DNA of 64,000 nucleotides from the NCBI GenBank assembly GCA_030525785.1, contig JAUNEA010000007.1:1-64000 (forward strand). Direction: 5' to 3'. Shown piece by piece: positions 38,272 through 45,993 of the stretch. A model generated the notes under the pieces. The model was given only the letters and a program-made list of their open reading frames with translations. It made no database searches and was not told the DNA's origin. The DNA is from Cardiobacteriaceae bacterium (lineage in GTDB: Bacteria > Pseudomonadota > Gammaproteobacteria > Cardiobacteriales > Cardiobacteriaceae). Both the position numbers and the translations under genes were made by a program. How positions within the stretch are numbered: the stretch's first letter is position 1; every line of letters starts with the position of its first letter.

Positions 38272-38982
38272 ATGAGCCAGAGAGATACTTTATTCGACCA
38301 TGCGCAAAACGTGGTCGATTTTCGTTTTGATGAGAAGGTGGCAGAAGTCTTTCCTGATATGATTAGTCGCTCCATTCCTGCTTATGGGGCGTTGTTGCAT
38401 TTGGCAGGCGTTGTGGGGGCGGAGTTTGTGCCTGAAGGGGGTAGGGTTTACGATTTGGGCTGTGCTTTGGGCGCGGCGAGTTTATCGTTAAAGCGCTTTA
38501 TTCCTCAAACGGCAGAGATTCATGCTTTGGATAATTCAGAGGCGATGGTGAAGCGCTTTGAATCGCATTTGGCGGCGTATCAAATCGAGGGGATTTCTGT
38601 GCAATGGGCAGATATTGTCGATTTTGATTATGCGCCTACGGATTTGTTTTTGATGATTTTTACACTGCAATTTGTGCCTAAAGAACAACGAGATGACTTA
38701 TTGGCTCGCTTGTATCAAGCCTTGAAACCCCAAAGCGCTTTGTTGGTGGCGGAGAAGGTCTCAGAAAATGAGCAAATGATTGCTTGGCATGAAAAATTCA
38801 AGCAAAGTCAAGGGTATTCGGTGTTGGCGGTAGCGCAGAAACGGGCAGCACTCGAGAATGTGATGAAAACAGATACCGCTGATGATGTTGTGGCGCGATT
38901 GGAACGCGTGGGTTTTCGGGTTCAGCCGATTTTCCAAGCACTTTCATTTCGGGCTTGGGTGGCGATGAAGGAAGAAGCATGA
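38272..38982 (+). CDS. cmoA: Carboxy-S-adenosylmethionine synthase
   Basis: Makes carboxy-SAM from SAM and prephenate for the wobble-uridine cmo5U modification of tRNA. The 236-residue class I methyltransferase-fold protein begins RDTLFDHAQNVVDFRFDE, with FPDMISRSIPAY and the SAM loop VYDLGCALGAAS typical of CmoA. cmoB is not in this window. It overlaps the ABC-F gene by 4 bp. Confidence 0.95.
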   Translation: MSQRDTLFDHAQNVVDFRFDEKVAEVFPDMISRSIPAYGALLHLAGVVGAEFVPEGGRVYDLGCALGAASLSLKRFIPQTAEIHALDNSEAMVKRFESHLAAYQIEGISVQWADIVDFDYAPTDLFLMIFTLQFVPKEQRDDLLARLYQALKPQSALLVAEKVSENEQMIAWHEKFKQSQGYSVLAVAQKRAALENVMKTDTADDVVARLERVGFRVQPIFQALSFRAWVAMKEEA

Positions 38983-40883
38983 TTCAATTGCAAGATATTG
39001 GTATTTCTCGCGCAGGTCGCACTTTATTACAAGGCGTGAATTTACGCATTCACCCCAAGCAAATCATTGGTTTGGTGGGGCAAAATGGTTCGGGGAAATC
39101 GAGTTTGCTTTCGATGCTGCGTGGTGAGCTTGAGCCTGATCGAGGCAGTTATGACAAGCCACAAGATTGGCGTATTGCCAGCGTTGCCCAAGAAACACCT
39201 GCATTGGAGCAAAGCGCTTTGGCGTATGTGTTACAAGGACACGAGGCATACCAAAGCGCTTTGGCGGAATTGGAGGCGTCGGAGCAAAGTGGCGATGGTT
39301 TGCGTATTGCAGCTGCCCACGAACAGTTTCATGCCTTAAATGGCTATGCCCAAAGCGCTTTGGCGAGCGAGCTTTTGAGCGGTTTAGGTTTTTCGATGGA
39401 GGCACAAAAGCAGGCGGTCAAATCGTTTTCGGGTGGTTGGCGTATGCGACTGAATTTGGCGCAAGCTTTGATTGCGCCGTGTGAGTTGTTGTTGCTTGAC
39501 GAGCCGACTAACCACCTTGATTTAGATGCCATCATCTGGCTACAAGACTATTTAAAACAGCACCCTGCAACCAAAATCATCATTGCCCACGATCGTGATT
39601 TTCTTGATGAGTTGTGTACCCACATTGTGCATTTGGAAAACCAAAGCGCTTTGAATTACACAGGCAATTATTCCGATTTTGAACGTCTGCGCCATGAACA
39701 ACGTGCGCAAAGTGAAGCGCTTTATCAGAAAGAGCAAGTGCGCAAGGCAGAATTAGAGCGTTTTATCAATCGTTTTCGTGCAAAAGCTACCAAAGCCAAG
39801 CAGGCGCAAAGTCGTATGAAAGCTTTGGAGAAATTGCAAGCTTCACCACCACCACCGCCAGAGCATCAATATGAGCTTGCTTTTAAAGCGCCCAAACATA
39901 CGCCTGACCCGCATTTAACGGTGAGTGATGGTGAGCTGGGTTATGGTGAGACCGTGGTGTTGAGCAAGTTAAAATTTCGCTTGGGTGGACACGATAGAAT
40001 TGGCTTGCTTGGGCGTAATGGCGCAGGAAAATCAACGTTGATGAAATGGTTGGCAGGTGTTCTAGAGCCTAAAAGTGGCAGTATCACGCGCCATGAACAT
40101 TCCCACATCGGTTATTTTACACAGCATCAACTTGAGGCTTTGCGTGCAGAAGAAAGCGCTTTGTGGCATATCAAACAGCAGAATCCAACGGCGCGTGAGC
40201 AAGAATTACGTAATTTTCTTGGTGGTTATGGCTTTGGTGGTGAGCGAATCGATACACCTGTAGGGCAGCTTTCAGGTGGTGAAAAAGCACGGTTGGCGCT
40301 GGCACTGATTATTGAGAAACAGCCGAATGTCTTGTTGCTTGATGAGCCGACTAACCATCTGGACTTGGGCATGCGTGATGCTTTGAATGAGGCATTGCAA
40401 GGATTTCAGGGAGCAATGGTTTTGATTTCGCATGATAGGGCATTGTTACGCTCCACCTGTGATGATTTTTATTTGGTTGCAGATGGTCGTGTGAAGCCTT
40501 TTGATGGTGATTTAGACGATTACCGCCAGTATCTCCAACAAGAAGCCAGCCAAGCCAATGCTCAAAGCGCTTTGGCAAAGGGTGAGCAGAAATCAGAATT
40601 AAAAGCCCAAACCAAGCGCCAAGAAGCGGAAGAACGCACACGCCTACGACCTTATAAACAAGCCGTTAACAAGTTAGAGCGCGAGCTTGAACAATGCCAA
40701 AGCGCTTTGGATTTGGTGCAACAGCGTTTGAGTGATGCGGACTTGTATGACGATGCCCACAAAGCCCAGCTGAAAGCCGCACTTGATGAAGAAAGCGCTT
40801 TGCAACAAAAATTACTGGCGTTGGAAGAGCGTTATTTAGAGGCATTGCAAATTTTGGAAGAACAAAGCGCTTTGGGGGCTTGA
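38979..40883 (+). CDS. ABC-F ATPase (YheS type)
   Basis: A cytoplasmic ABC-F protein of 634 residues with two ATPase domains and no membrane part, which acts on the ribosome. Domain 1: Walker A VGQNGSGKSS, signature FSGGWRMRL, Walker B LLLLDEPTNHLDL. Domain 2: GRNGAGKST, LSGGEKARLAL, LLLDEPTNHLDL. Between them is the charged linker (about 230-300), and a coiled-coil C-terminal extension follows. The start at 38979 overlaps the cmoA stop (ATGA). Nine or more palindrome copies lie in the gene, three within 140 bp near 39212-39360. Confidence 0.92.
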   Translation: MIQLQDIGISRAGRTLLQGVNLRIHPKQIIGLVGQNGSGKSSLLSMLRGELEPDRGSYDKPQDWRIASVAQETPALEQSALAYVLQGHEAYQSALAELEASEQSGDGLRIAAAHEQFHALNGYAQSALASELLSGLGFSMEAQKQAVKSFSGGWRMRLNLAQALIAPCELLLLDEPTNHLDLDAIIWLQDYLKQHPATKIIIAHDRDFLDELCTHIVHLENQSALNYTGNYSDFERLRHEQRAQSEALYQKEQVRKAELERFINRFRAKATKAKQAQSRMKALEKLQASPPPPPEHQYELAFKAPKHTPDPHLTVSDGELGYGETVVLSKLKFRLGGHDRIGLLGRNGAGKSTLMKWLAGVLEPKSGSITRHEHSHIGYFTQHQLEALRAEESALWHIKQQNPTAREQELRNFLGGYGFGGERIDTPVGQLSGGEKARLALALIIEKQPNVLLLDEPTNHLDLGMRDALNEALQGFQGAMVLISHDRALLRSTCDDFYLVADGRVKPFDGDLDDYRQYLQQEASQANAQSALAKGEQKSELKAQTKRQEAEERTRLRPYKQAVNKLERELEQCQSALDLVQQRLSDADLYDDAHKAQLKAALDEESALQQKLLALEERYLEALQILEEQSALGA

Positions 40884-40925
40884 GGCTTTAAGCAAGCTCT
40901 TGGGGCGAAAGGAAGCTTTTTGGGC

Positions 40926-40931
40926 TATAAT
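40926..40931 (+). promoter_or_regulatory. Candidate -10 element of the efp promoter
   Basis: A consensus TATAAT lies 37 bp upstream of the efp ATG. The best -35 match (TTGGGG, 40900-40905) has a long 20-bp spacer, so the -35 is uncertain. Confidence 0.45.
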
Positions 40932-40967
40932 GCCCGTCTTTTGTATCAAAAACCGTAAGGAACTTTT

Positions 40968-41537
40968 ATGGCACAGTATTCAACCAACGAATTTCGTGGT
41001 GGCTTAAAAATCATGATTGATGGCGATCCTTATACCATCGTAGAAAATGAATTTGTTAAACCAGGTAAAGGGCAAGCCTTTAACCGCACCAAAATCCGTA
41101 ACTTAAAAACAGGTCGCGTGATTGAGCGTACGTTCAAATCAGGCGATACTGTTGAGGCAGCTGATGTGATGGAAACCAACATGGATTATCTCTACAAAGA
41201 TGATGAAGGTTGGCATTTCATGAACCCTGAAACCTTCGAGCAATTACCAGCTTCTGCAGCCGCTGTAGCAGATGCGGAAAAATGGATGTTAGAACAAGCC
41301 TCTTGCACGGTTGTGTTATGGAACGGCAACATCATCAGCGTGACCGCGCCAAACTTTGTGGAGCTGAAAATTGTGGATACAGATCCTGGTTTGCGTGGTG
41401 ATACTTCTGGCGGCGGTGGTAAACCTGCAACGCTGGAAACGGGCGCGGTGGTGCGTGTACCTTTGTTCTTGAATATTGGCGATGTGATTAAAGTGGATAC
41501 GCGCAGCGCTGAATATTTAGGTCGCGTGACCAAATAA
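40968..41537 (+). CDS. efp: Translation elongation factor P
   Basis: Relieves ribosome stalling at polyproline stretches. The 189-residue three-domain protein carries Lys34 in the loop KPGKGQA, the site that EpmA/EpmB modify with beta-lysine in related bacteria; neither gene is in the window. A GGAAC ribosome site precedes the ATG. No palindrome copy lies inside the gene, but three follow immediately after its stop. Confidence 0.97.
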   Translation: MAQYSTNEFRGGLKIMIDGDPYTIVENEFVKPGKGQAFNRTKIRNLKTGRVIERTFKSGDTVEAADVMETNMDYLYKDDEGWHFMNPETFEQLPASAAAVADAEKWMLEQASCTVVLWNGNIISVTAPNFVELKIVDTDPGLRGDTSGGGGKPATLETGAVVRVPLFLNIGDVIKVDTRSAEYLGRVTK

Positions 41538-41591
41538 TTTTTCTTCAAAGCGCTTTGTATTCTTGGATACGAGCGCTTTCAAATTTTTCCC

Positions 41592-41619
41592 AAAGCGCTT
41601 TGCTTAAAGCGCTTTTTTT
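41592..41619 (+). terminator. Intrinsic terminator built from two palindromes
   Basis: Two copies of AAAGCGCTTT (41592-41601 and 41606-41615) are separated by GCTT. Because each copy is self-complementary, the pair forms a 10-bp stem with a 4-nt loop, followed by a run of Ts ending at 41619. It is 55 bp past the efp stop. Confidence 0.8.
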
Positions 41620-41683
41620 GTCTAACCCTATGGCTTAACTCAATAAACATAAACCAGCCCTGAAAGCTGATTGAGAGAATCAC

Positions 41684-43042
41684 ATGAACCGAAAAATTGA
41701 ATTGCTTGCGCCAGCAGGCTCACTGAAAACCATGCGTTATGCTTTTGCTTATGGCGCAGATGCTGTGTATGCGGGCGCAGCGCGTTATTCGCTTCGTATG
41801 CGTGGCAATGAATTTAATGATGAAAACATCAAAATTGGCATTGAAGAGGCGCACGCTCGTGGCAAATTGTTTTACTTAACCGTGAACTCTATGCCCCATA
41901 ACTACAAGCTCAAAACAGCCATTCGTGATTTAAGCCCATCGCTGGAGGCTAAGCCTGATGCGTGTATTATGTCTGACCCTGGTTTGATTATGATGGTGAA
42001 AGAGGCGTTTCCTGAAATGTCGATTCATTTGTCGGTGCAAGCCAATAGTATGAACTGGGCAAGTGTGAAATTTTGGCAGAAAAGTGGGATTAGTCGCATT
42101 ATTTTGTCACGCGAATTATCGCTTGATGAGATTGAGGAAATTCGCCAACAATGCCCTGATATTGAGTTGGAAGTTTTTGTGCATGGGGCGCTGTGTATTG
42201 CGTATTCAGGTCGCTGTTTGTTATCGGGTTATTTTAATAATCGTGACCCTAATCAAGGGGTTTGTAACAATGCATGCCGTTGGAAATACAACACGCACGG
42301 CTCAGAAGAGGAAAGCGAAGGCAGCTTTATTCCCACGCCTGATAAAATCTTTGCGCCAGAGGCGTTGAATGGCTTAAGTGGCGGTTTGACTGACCCTCGT
42401 GAACGCCACCCACTCGCCGATAAAACCTATTTCCTCGAAGAAACCACTCGCCCTGGTGAATACATGGAAATCACGGAAGATGAACATGGCACTTATATCA
42501 TGAACAGCCGAGATTTACGCGCCATTGAACACGTTGAGTCTTTGGTGAAAATTGGGGTGGATTGTTTAAAAATTGAAGGGCGAACCAAATCTTTTTATTA
42601 CGCTGCTCGCACAGCGCAAGCTTATCGCCAAGCCATTGATGATGCTATTGCAGGTCGTGGATTTAATCCTGAATTGAATACCAAGTTAGAAGGATTGGCG
42701 AATCGAGGTTATACCGATGGCTTTTTTGTGCGCAAACAAATTAAAGCTCAACAAAATTACGCTACAGGTTCATCAAATGCTGCAACCCAACAATTTATTG
42801 GCGAGATTATTGCTTATAATTCTGAAACAGGATTGTCATTGGTTGAAGTCAAGAATCATTTTAAAACGGGTGATAGCGTAGAATTGATTAATCCTGAGGG
42901 CAATATCAATATCACTATTGGTGAAATTATCGATTATAAAACAGGCGATATTGTTGAGGCTGCTAAAGGTAGTGGCTGGCAAGTGCAATTGAAATTGGGA
43001 GAAACAGTTCCGAATCAAACTTTATTGGCGAAAAATCTTTAA
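41684..43042 (+). CDS. trhP: tRNA hydroxylation protein P (peptidase U32 family)
   Basis: A 452-residue YegQ/TrhP-type protein needed, in E. coli, for 5-hydroxyuridine formation at tRNA position 34. It has IELLAPAGSLKTMRYAFAYG at the start, the U32 signature around VFVHGALCIAYSGRCLLSGY, and clustered cysteines including GVCNNACRW that bind an Fe-S cluster in the family. No palindrome is found in the gene. A palindrome-made terminator follows. Together with cmoA it gives two wobble-uridine modification genes in the region. Confidence 0.92.
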   Translation: MNRKIELLAPAGSLKTMRYAFAYGADAVYAGAARYSLRMRGNEFNDENIKIGIEEAHARGKLFYLTVNSMPHNYKLKTAIRDLSPSLEAKPDACIMSDPGLIMMVKEAFPEMSIHLSVQANSMNWASVKFWQKSGISRIILSRELSLDEIEEIRQQCPDIELEVFVHGALCIAYSGRCLLSGYFNNRDPNQGVCNNACRWKYNTHGSEEESEGSFIPTPDKIFAPEALNGLSGGLTDPRERHPLADKTYFLEETTRPGEYMEITEDEHGTYIMNSRDLRAIEHVESLVKIGVDCLKIEGRTKSFYYAARTAQAYRQAIDDAIAGRGFNPELNTKLEGLANRGYTDGFFVRKQIKAQQNYATGSSNAATQQFIGEIIAYNSETGLSLVEVKNHFKTGDSVELINPEGNINITIGEIIDYKTGDIVEAAKGSGWQVQLKLGETVPNQTLLAKNL

Positions 43043-43067
43043 TTATTGATAAGTTTGGTTTTGGTGG

Positions 43068-43290
43068 TAAAGCGCTTTGTGGTTTTGGCTACAAAGCGCT
43101 TTTTGTTGAAAAACAACTGATTGTAAAATTGGTTGGCTCAAAAGCTTGATGAATTATTGCTGTTGTGTTATTAATGCGGTTGCCAAAAAATGGCGTATTA
43201 TCAGAGGAGTATAACCATGAAAAAGATGATGGCTACAGTATTTGTTGCTGCACTGGCGTTGTTGGCTAATCAAAGCGCTTTGGCGAGAAA
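43068..43290 (+). repeat. Direct repeat, copy 1 (5' module)
   Basis: The segment from the terminator through the signal-peptide codons of the first secreted-protein gene is repeated at 44540-44762 with only a few base changes. Both copies share the ribosome site AGAGGAGTATAACC and the first 23 codons (MKKMMATVFVAALALLANQS then ALA). Confidence 0.9.
43069..43104 (+). terminator. Palindrome-pair terminator after trhP
   Basis: AAAGCGCTTTGT (43069-43080) pairs with ACAAAGCGCTTT (43091-43102): a 12-bp stem, 10-nt loop and five Ts at the stem end. Each arm contains a full copy of the genome palindrome. Confidence 0.8.
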
Positions 43291-43979
43291 TCCTTATAAG
43301 GACTACGTTAAAGAAAGTGAGCGCGTATTAACCAGTCCAGCTTTTCAAGCAGAGTTGGCAAGAGTTTTGCAGCCCGAAGATCATCAAAAATTCAAGAATA
43401 ATTTGGGGGCTTATATCTCAGGTACGGAATTTGGTAGCCAATCGCCTTTTTATGGCTCAGCGCTTTATGGCTCTTTGGCTTATTACGAAGAAGGCGCTCC
43501 GTTTTCAGGTGTGGTGATTGCGCCTAATGGTTATTATTATATTGTCTACAAATCAAAATGAGATCGCCATGTTAGCTATATCACTAACGATGGTTATTGT
43601 ACCCAAGAACCTCATGATGTGATGAAAATTTTCACCAATTCTTACGCATGGAATAAAGAGGGAATTTATCATTTGGACGTTAAACCTGCCAGAGAAACTT
43701 TAGCAGCGCCTCATGATTGTTCTAAGGTTTATGGTTTTGAAGGAGTTAAAAAACAATTTGATACCTCAAAGCGCTATCAATTGAGAGTGGCTGAAACGGA
43801 GGCACAGAAAAATTTGCGCATGATGATTAATAGTATTTGGGATTCATCTATTACTTCTTCTTGGAATATGAACGATAAAATGGTAGACCTTATGGGAGGT
43901 GAATTACTATCGTTCATTATCATCAAATCGTCATTACAGAAGTCTAGCTGAAATGGCTTCAGCAGGAGTGTACCCATGA
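43217..43979 (+). pseudogene. Decayed copy of the secreted-protein gene
   Basis: The ATG at 43217 starts a product whose signal peptide is identical to that of the intact paralogue at 44689. At 43559-43561 an in-frame TGA stands where the paralogue has a sense codon (YKSK-stop-DRHVSYITNDGYC versus YKAKNDGKVVYITNDGYC). The same frame then continues to about GGELLS. A second lesion follows: roughly 60 codons are missing and the frame changes, because 43923-43979 in another frame reads SNRHYRSLAEMASAGVYP-stop, matching the paralogue's end SAHYRTPAEEAAAGL. So the gene has a nonsense mutation and an internal deletion with frameshift. The final TGA overlaps the ATG of the next small gene (ATGA). 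A truncated 114-residue secreted fragment could still be made. Confidence 0.85.
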
Positions 43980-44203
43980 GTTTAACCACTTGGATTTTAT
44001 GGTTTTCACTTGAAAGTTTGCTGTATTACTGGATTATTCGAGGAAATGGTTCGCAGTATTTTGGAGTAGTGGGCGTGAGTGAAGAAGGCGCGAAACTCTA
44101 TGCTTTATTTATTTGGATTGTGCGAGGGTTTTGGTTTGTAATAGGTTTATTTAATCCAAGTTTGCGATTACCATTTAGTGTTTTTTCGACCGTAACGACA
44201 TAG
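43976..44203 (+). CDS. Small membrane protein, family B (divergent copy)
   Basis: 75 residues with two hydrophobic helices (about 4-20 and 45-66) separated by a short polar loop. It is alignable with the two near-identical copies at 44312 and 45670 (W-F-x-x-x-x-L-x-Y-W-I-I-x-G-x-G near the start; L-x-x-L-F-I-W-I-V-R-x-F-W-F-x-I-G-L-F-N-P at the end) but clearly diverged. Its ATG overlaps the ancestral stop of the secreted-protein pseudogene, so the two genes were translationally coupled. I recognise no family. Confidence 0.6.
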   Translation: MSLTTWILWFSLESLLYYWIIRGNGSQYFGVVGVSEEGAKLYALFIWIVRGFWFVIGLFNPSLRLPFSVFSTVTT

Positions 44204-44206
44204 TTC

Positions 44207-44234
44207 AAAAAGGGGAATATAGATTCCCCTTTTT
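44207..44234 (+). terminator. Intrinsic terminator
   Basis: AAAAAGGGGAAT (44207-44218), loop ATAG, ATTCCCCTTTTT (44223-44234): a 12-bp stem with a T-run, just after the divergent family B gene. Confidence 0.85.
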
Positions 44235-44311
44235 ATATTGATTGGCGTGAGTTCTATAAAGCGCTTTAGGTCTGATCATTTTTCATGAATTTACACTAAT
44301 AAGGATTGGTT

Positions 44312-44542
44312 ATGCAATGGAATATTTTTATCTGGTTTTTATTTTATGTTTTGGATTGCTTATTTTTCTATTGGGTTATTTTCGGAGGAGGAGCAGATTT
44401 TTTTGAACGATACGATGCGCTTTGGTGCTGGTTTGGAAATTGGACAAGCGAGAGCATCAAGCTGTGGGCAGGATTTATTTGGCTACTCAAGACTCTTTGG
44501 TTCCTTTTAGGGCTAATAAAGCCAGAGTATTGTTTGGGATAA
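44312..44542 (+). CDS. Small membrane protein, family B (copy 2)
   Basis: 76 residues from the ATG at 44312 (AAGGA 6 bp upstream; an in-frame TTG lies 6 bp before). Two hydrophobic segments (about 4-24 and 51-69) flank a polar centre with GGGADFFERYDALW. From residue 5 on it differs from the copy at 45670 by a single residue (Cys versus Arg near the end), and the DNA is almost identical, indicating recent duplication or gene conversion. It has many Trp and Phe residues and ends IKPEYCLG. It is free-standing between a terminator and the second secreted-protein gene. Unknown family. Confidence 0.65.
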   Translation: MQWNIFIWFLFYVLDCLFFYWVIFGGGADFFERYDALWCWFGNWTSESIKLWAGFIWLLKTLWFLLGLIKPEYCLG

Positions 44543-44762
44543 AGCGCTTTGTGGTTTTGGCTACAAAGCACTTTTTGTTGAAAAACAATTGATTGTAAAA
44601 TTGATTGGCTCAAAAGCTTGATGAATTATTACCGTTGTGTTATTGGTGTGGTTGCCAAAAAATGGCGTATTATCAGAGGAGTATAACCATGAAAAAGATG
44701 ATGGCTACAGTATTCGTTGCTGCACTGGCGTTGTTGGCTAATCAAAGCGCTTTGGCGCAAAG
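44540..44762 (+). repeat. Direct repeat, copy 2 (5' module)
   Basis: Second copy of the segment at 43068-43290. Differences seen include the palindrome arm AAAGCACTTT (copy 1: AAAGCGCTTT) and a few single-base changes in the leader. Confidence 0.9.
44541..44576 (+). terminator. Palindrome-pair terminator with one mismatch
   Basis: AAAGCGCTTTGT (44541-44552) faces ACAAAGCACTTT (44563-44574), the same structure as after trhP but with a G-to-A change in the second arm that leaves one mismatch in the stem. A T-run follows. Confidence 0.65.
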
Positions 44763-45594
44763 TACGTTTGTGTGGAACCCCTATAAGAACTACATCAAGG
44801 AAAGTGAAAAGGCTTTAACCAGTCCTGCCTTACAGGCAAAACTGGCTGAGATTTTGCCTGCTGAGGATTTGGTGAAGTTTAACGAAAATTTGGTTGTTTT
44901 TACGGCTGGGTCAGAATTTAAAGATGGAACCGTTCGTTATTCTGCAATTGCGCATATAGAAGGTAATGCACCATTCTCAACCATAGTGATTCGACCTAAT
45001 AATTATTACTATATTGCCTATAAAGCAAAAAATGATGGAAAAGTAGTTTATATTACTAATGATGGATATTGTACAAAAGAGCCGCATGATTTGATAAAGT
45101 TAAGTGTTTATTCTTCATTTACAAGTGATAAAAATAAACGTATTGATATATTAAGTAAGCCTGCAATTGTTATTAAAACAGAAGCGCATGACTGTTCTAA
45201 GGTTTATGGTCATCCTAATATCAAAAAAAGATTTAGCACAGATGTTGTTTATCAAGCGAGAAATGCAGAAACAGAAGAGCAACAAAAATTGCGCGAGGTA
45301 GTTAATAGTATTTGGGAGCCATCAACGACTTCACATTGGAATATGAATGAAGCATTGGCTCATGTTGTGGGAGATGCAGTTAATAGTATTACAGAATGTT
45401 CTCGCACCTTTACCCTAGTTCCTAAACCAGCTATTTATACGCCCACTAAACTTTGGAAATTTTTTCTTCAGTATGCAAGCAATGTTGTTCGATATAACAA
45501 TAAATTGCGACAAAATTTTCGTTATAAAACATGTATTATAGGAGTTTCTGCTCATTATAGAACACCAGCTGAAGAAGCGGCAGCAGGTCTTTAA
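44689..45594 (+). CDS. Secreted protein, family A (intact copy)
   Basis: A 301-residue exported protein of unknown function. The start at 44689 has AGAGGAG upstream; the open frame to 44605 is not used by the paralogue. Signal peptide residues 1-23, with cleavage after NQSALA encoded by a palindrome copy. The mature part has an alpha-helical opening (NPYKNYIKESEKALTSPALQ), a strand-rich region with PNNYYYIAYKAK, and four cysteines in DGYCTKEPHD, HDCSKVYG, TECSRTF and YKTCIIG that could form two disulfides. The paralogue's conserved blocks agree. No lipobox, membrane segment or known catalytic motif. Codons are A/T-rich from about 45000 on, unlike the neighbours. I recognise no family. Confidence 0.75.
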   Translation: MKKMMATVFVAALALLANQSALAQSTFVWNPYKNYIKESEKALTSPALQAKLAEILPAEDLVKFNENLVVFTAGSEFKDGTVRYSAIAHIEGNAPFSTIVIRPNNYYYIAYKAKNDGKVVYITNDGYCTKEPHDLIKLSVYSSFTSDKNKRIDILSKPAIVIKTEAHDCSKVYGHPNIKKRFSTDVVYQARNAETEEQQKLREVVNSIWEPSTTSHWNMNEALAHVVGDAVNSITECSRTFTLVPKPAIYTPTKLWKFFLQYASNVVRYNNKLRQNFRYKTCIIGVSAHYRTPAEEAAAGL

Positions 45595-45619
45595 TTGTAT
45601 TAGCTAACAAAGCGCTTTG

Positions 45620-45656
45620 GGTTAGATAATCCTTTGGAGTTATCTAACCTATTTTT
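45620..45656 (+). terminator. Intrinsic terminator between family A and family B genes
   Basis: GGTTAGATAA (45620-45629), 10-nt loop, TTATCTAACC (45640-45649), then TATTTTTA. It would reduce read-through from the secreted-protein gene into the small membrane gene. Confidence 0.8.
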
Positions 45657-45669
45657 ATAGGAGTTTAAT

Positions 45670-45900
45670 ATGATGCAGAATCTTTTTATCTGGTTTTTAT
45701 TTTATGTTTTGGATTGCTTATTTTTCTATTGGGTTATTTTCGGAGGAGGAGCAGATTTTTTTGAACGATACGATGCGCTTTGGTGCTGGTTTGGAAATTG
45801 GACAAGCGAGAGCATCAAGCTGTGGGCAGGATTTATTTGGCTACTCAAGACTCTTTGGTTCCTTTTAGGGCTAATAAAGCCAGAATATCGTTTGGGGTAA
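45670..45900 (+). CDS. Small membrane protein, family B (copy 3)
   Basis: 76 residues, nearly identical in DNA and protein to the copy at 44312. It starts at ATG 45670 (a second ATG follows directly) with AGGAG upstream. Same two-helix layout and the same GGGADFFERYDALW centre. The stop runs into a palindrome copy at about 45900. Its place directly after the intact family A gene suggests a functional pair; immunity or a membrane partner is possible but unproven. Confidence 0.68.
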   Translation: MMQNLFIWFLFYVLDCLFFYWVIFGGGADFFERYDALWCWFGNWTSESIKLWAGFIWLLKTLWFLLGLIKPEYRLG

Positions 45901-45993
45901 AGCGCTTTGTAATGAAGGGCGTAAGGTTGTTTTGTATGCATAGTGGGCGTAAGATGAAAGATGTAAGTTTCTTAACATCAAAGGAAGTGGAAA

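Noticed and set aside
39212-39360. Closely spaced palindromes as a CRISPR array
   Set aside because: The copies are inside the ABC-F coding frame with unequal spacing, no unique spacers of constant length and no cas genes.
43559-43561. TGA as a selenocysteine codon in the first family A gene
   Set aside because: No SECIS-like hairpin was evident, the paralogue has an ordinary residue there, and a second lesion downstream shows the gene is decayed.
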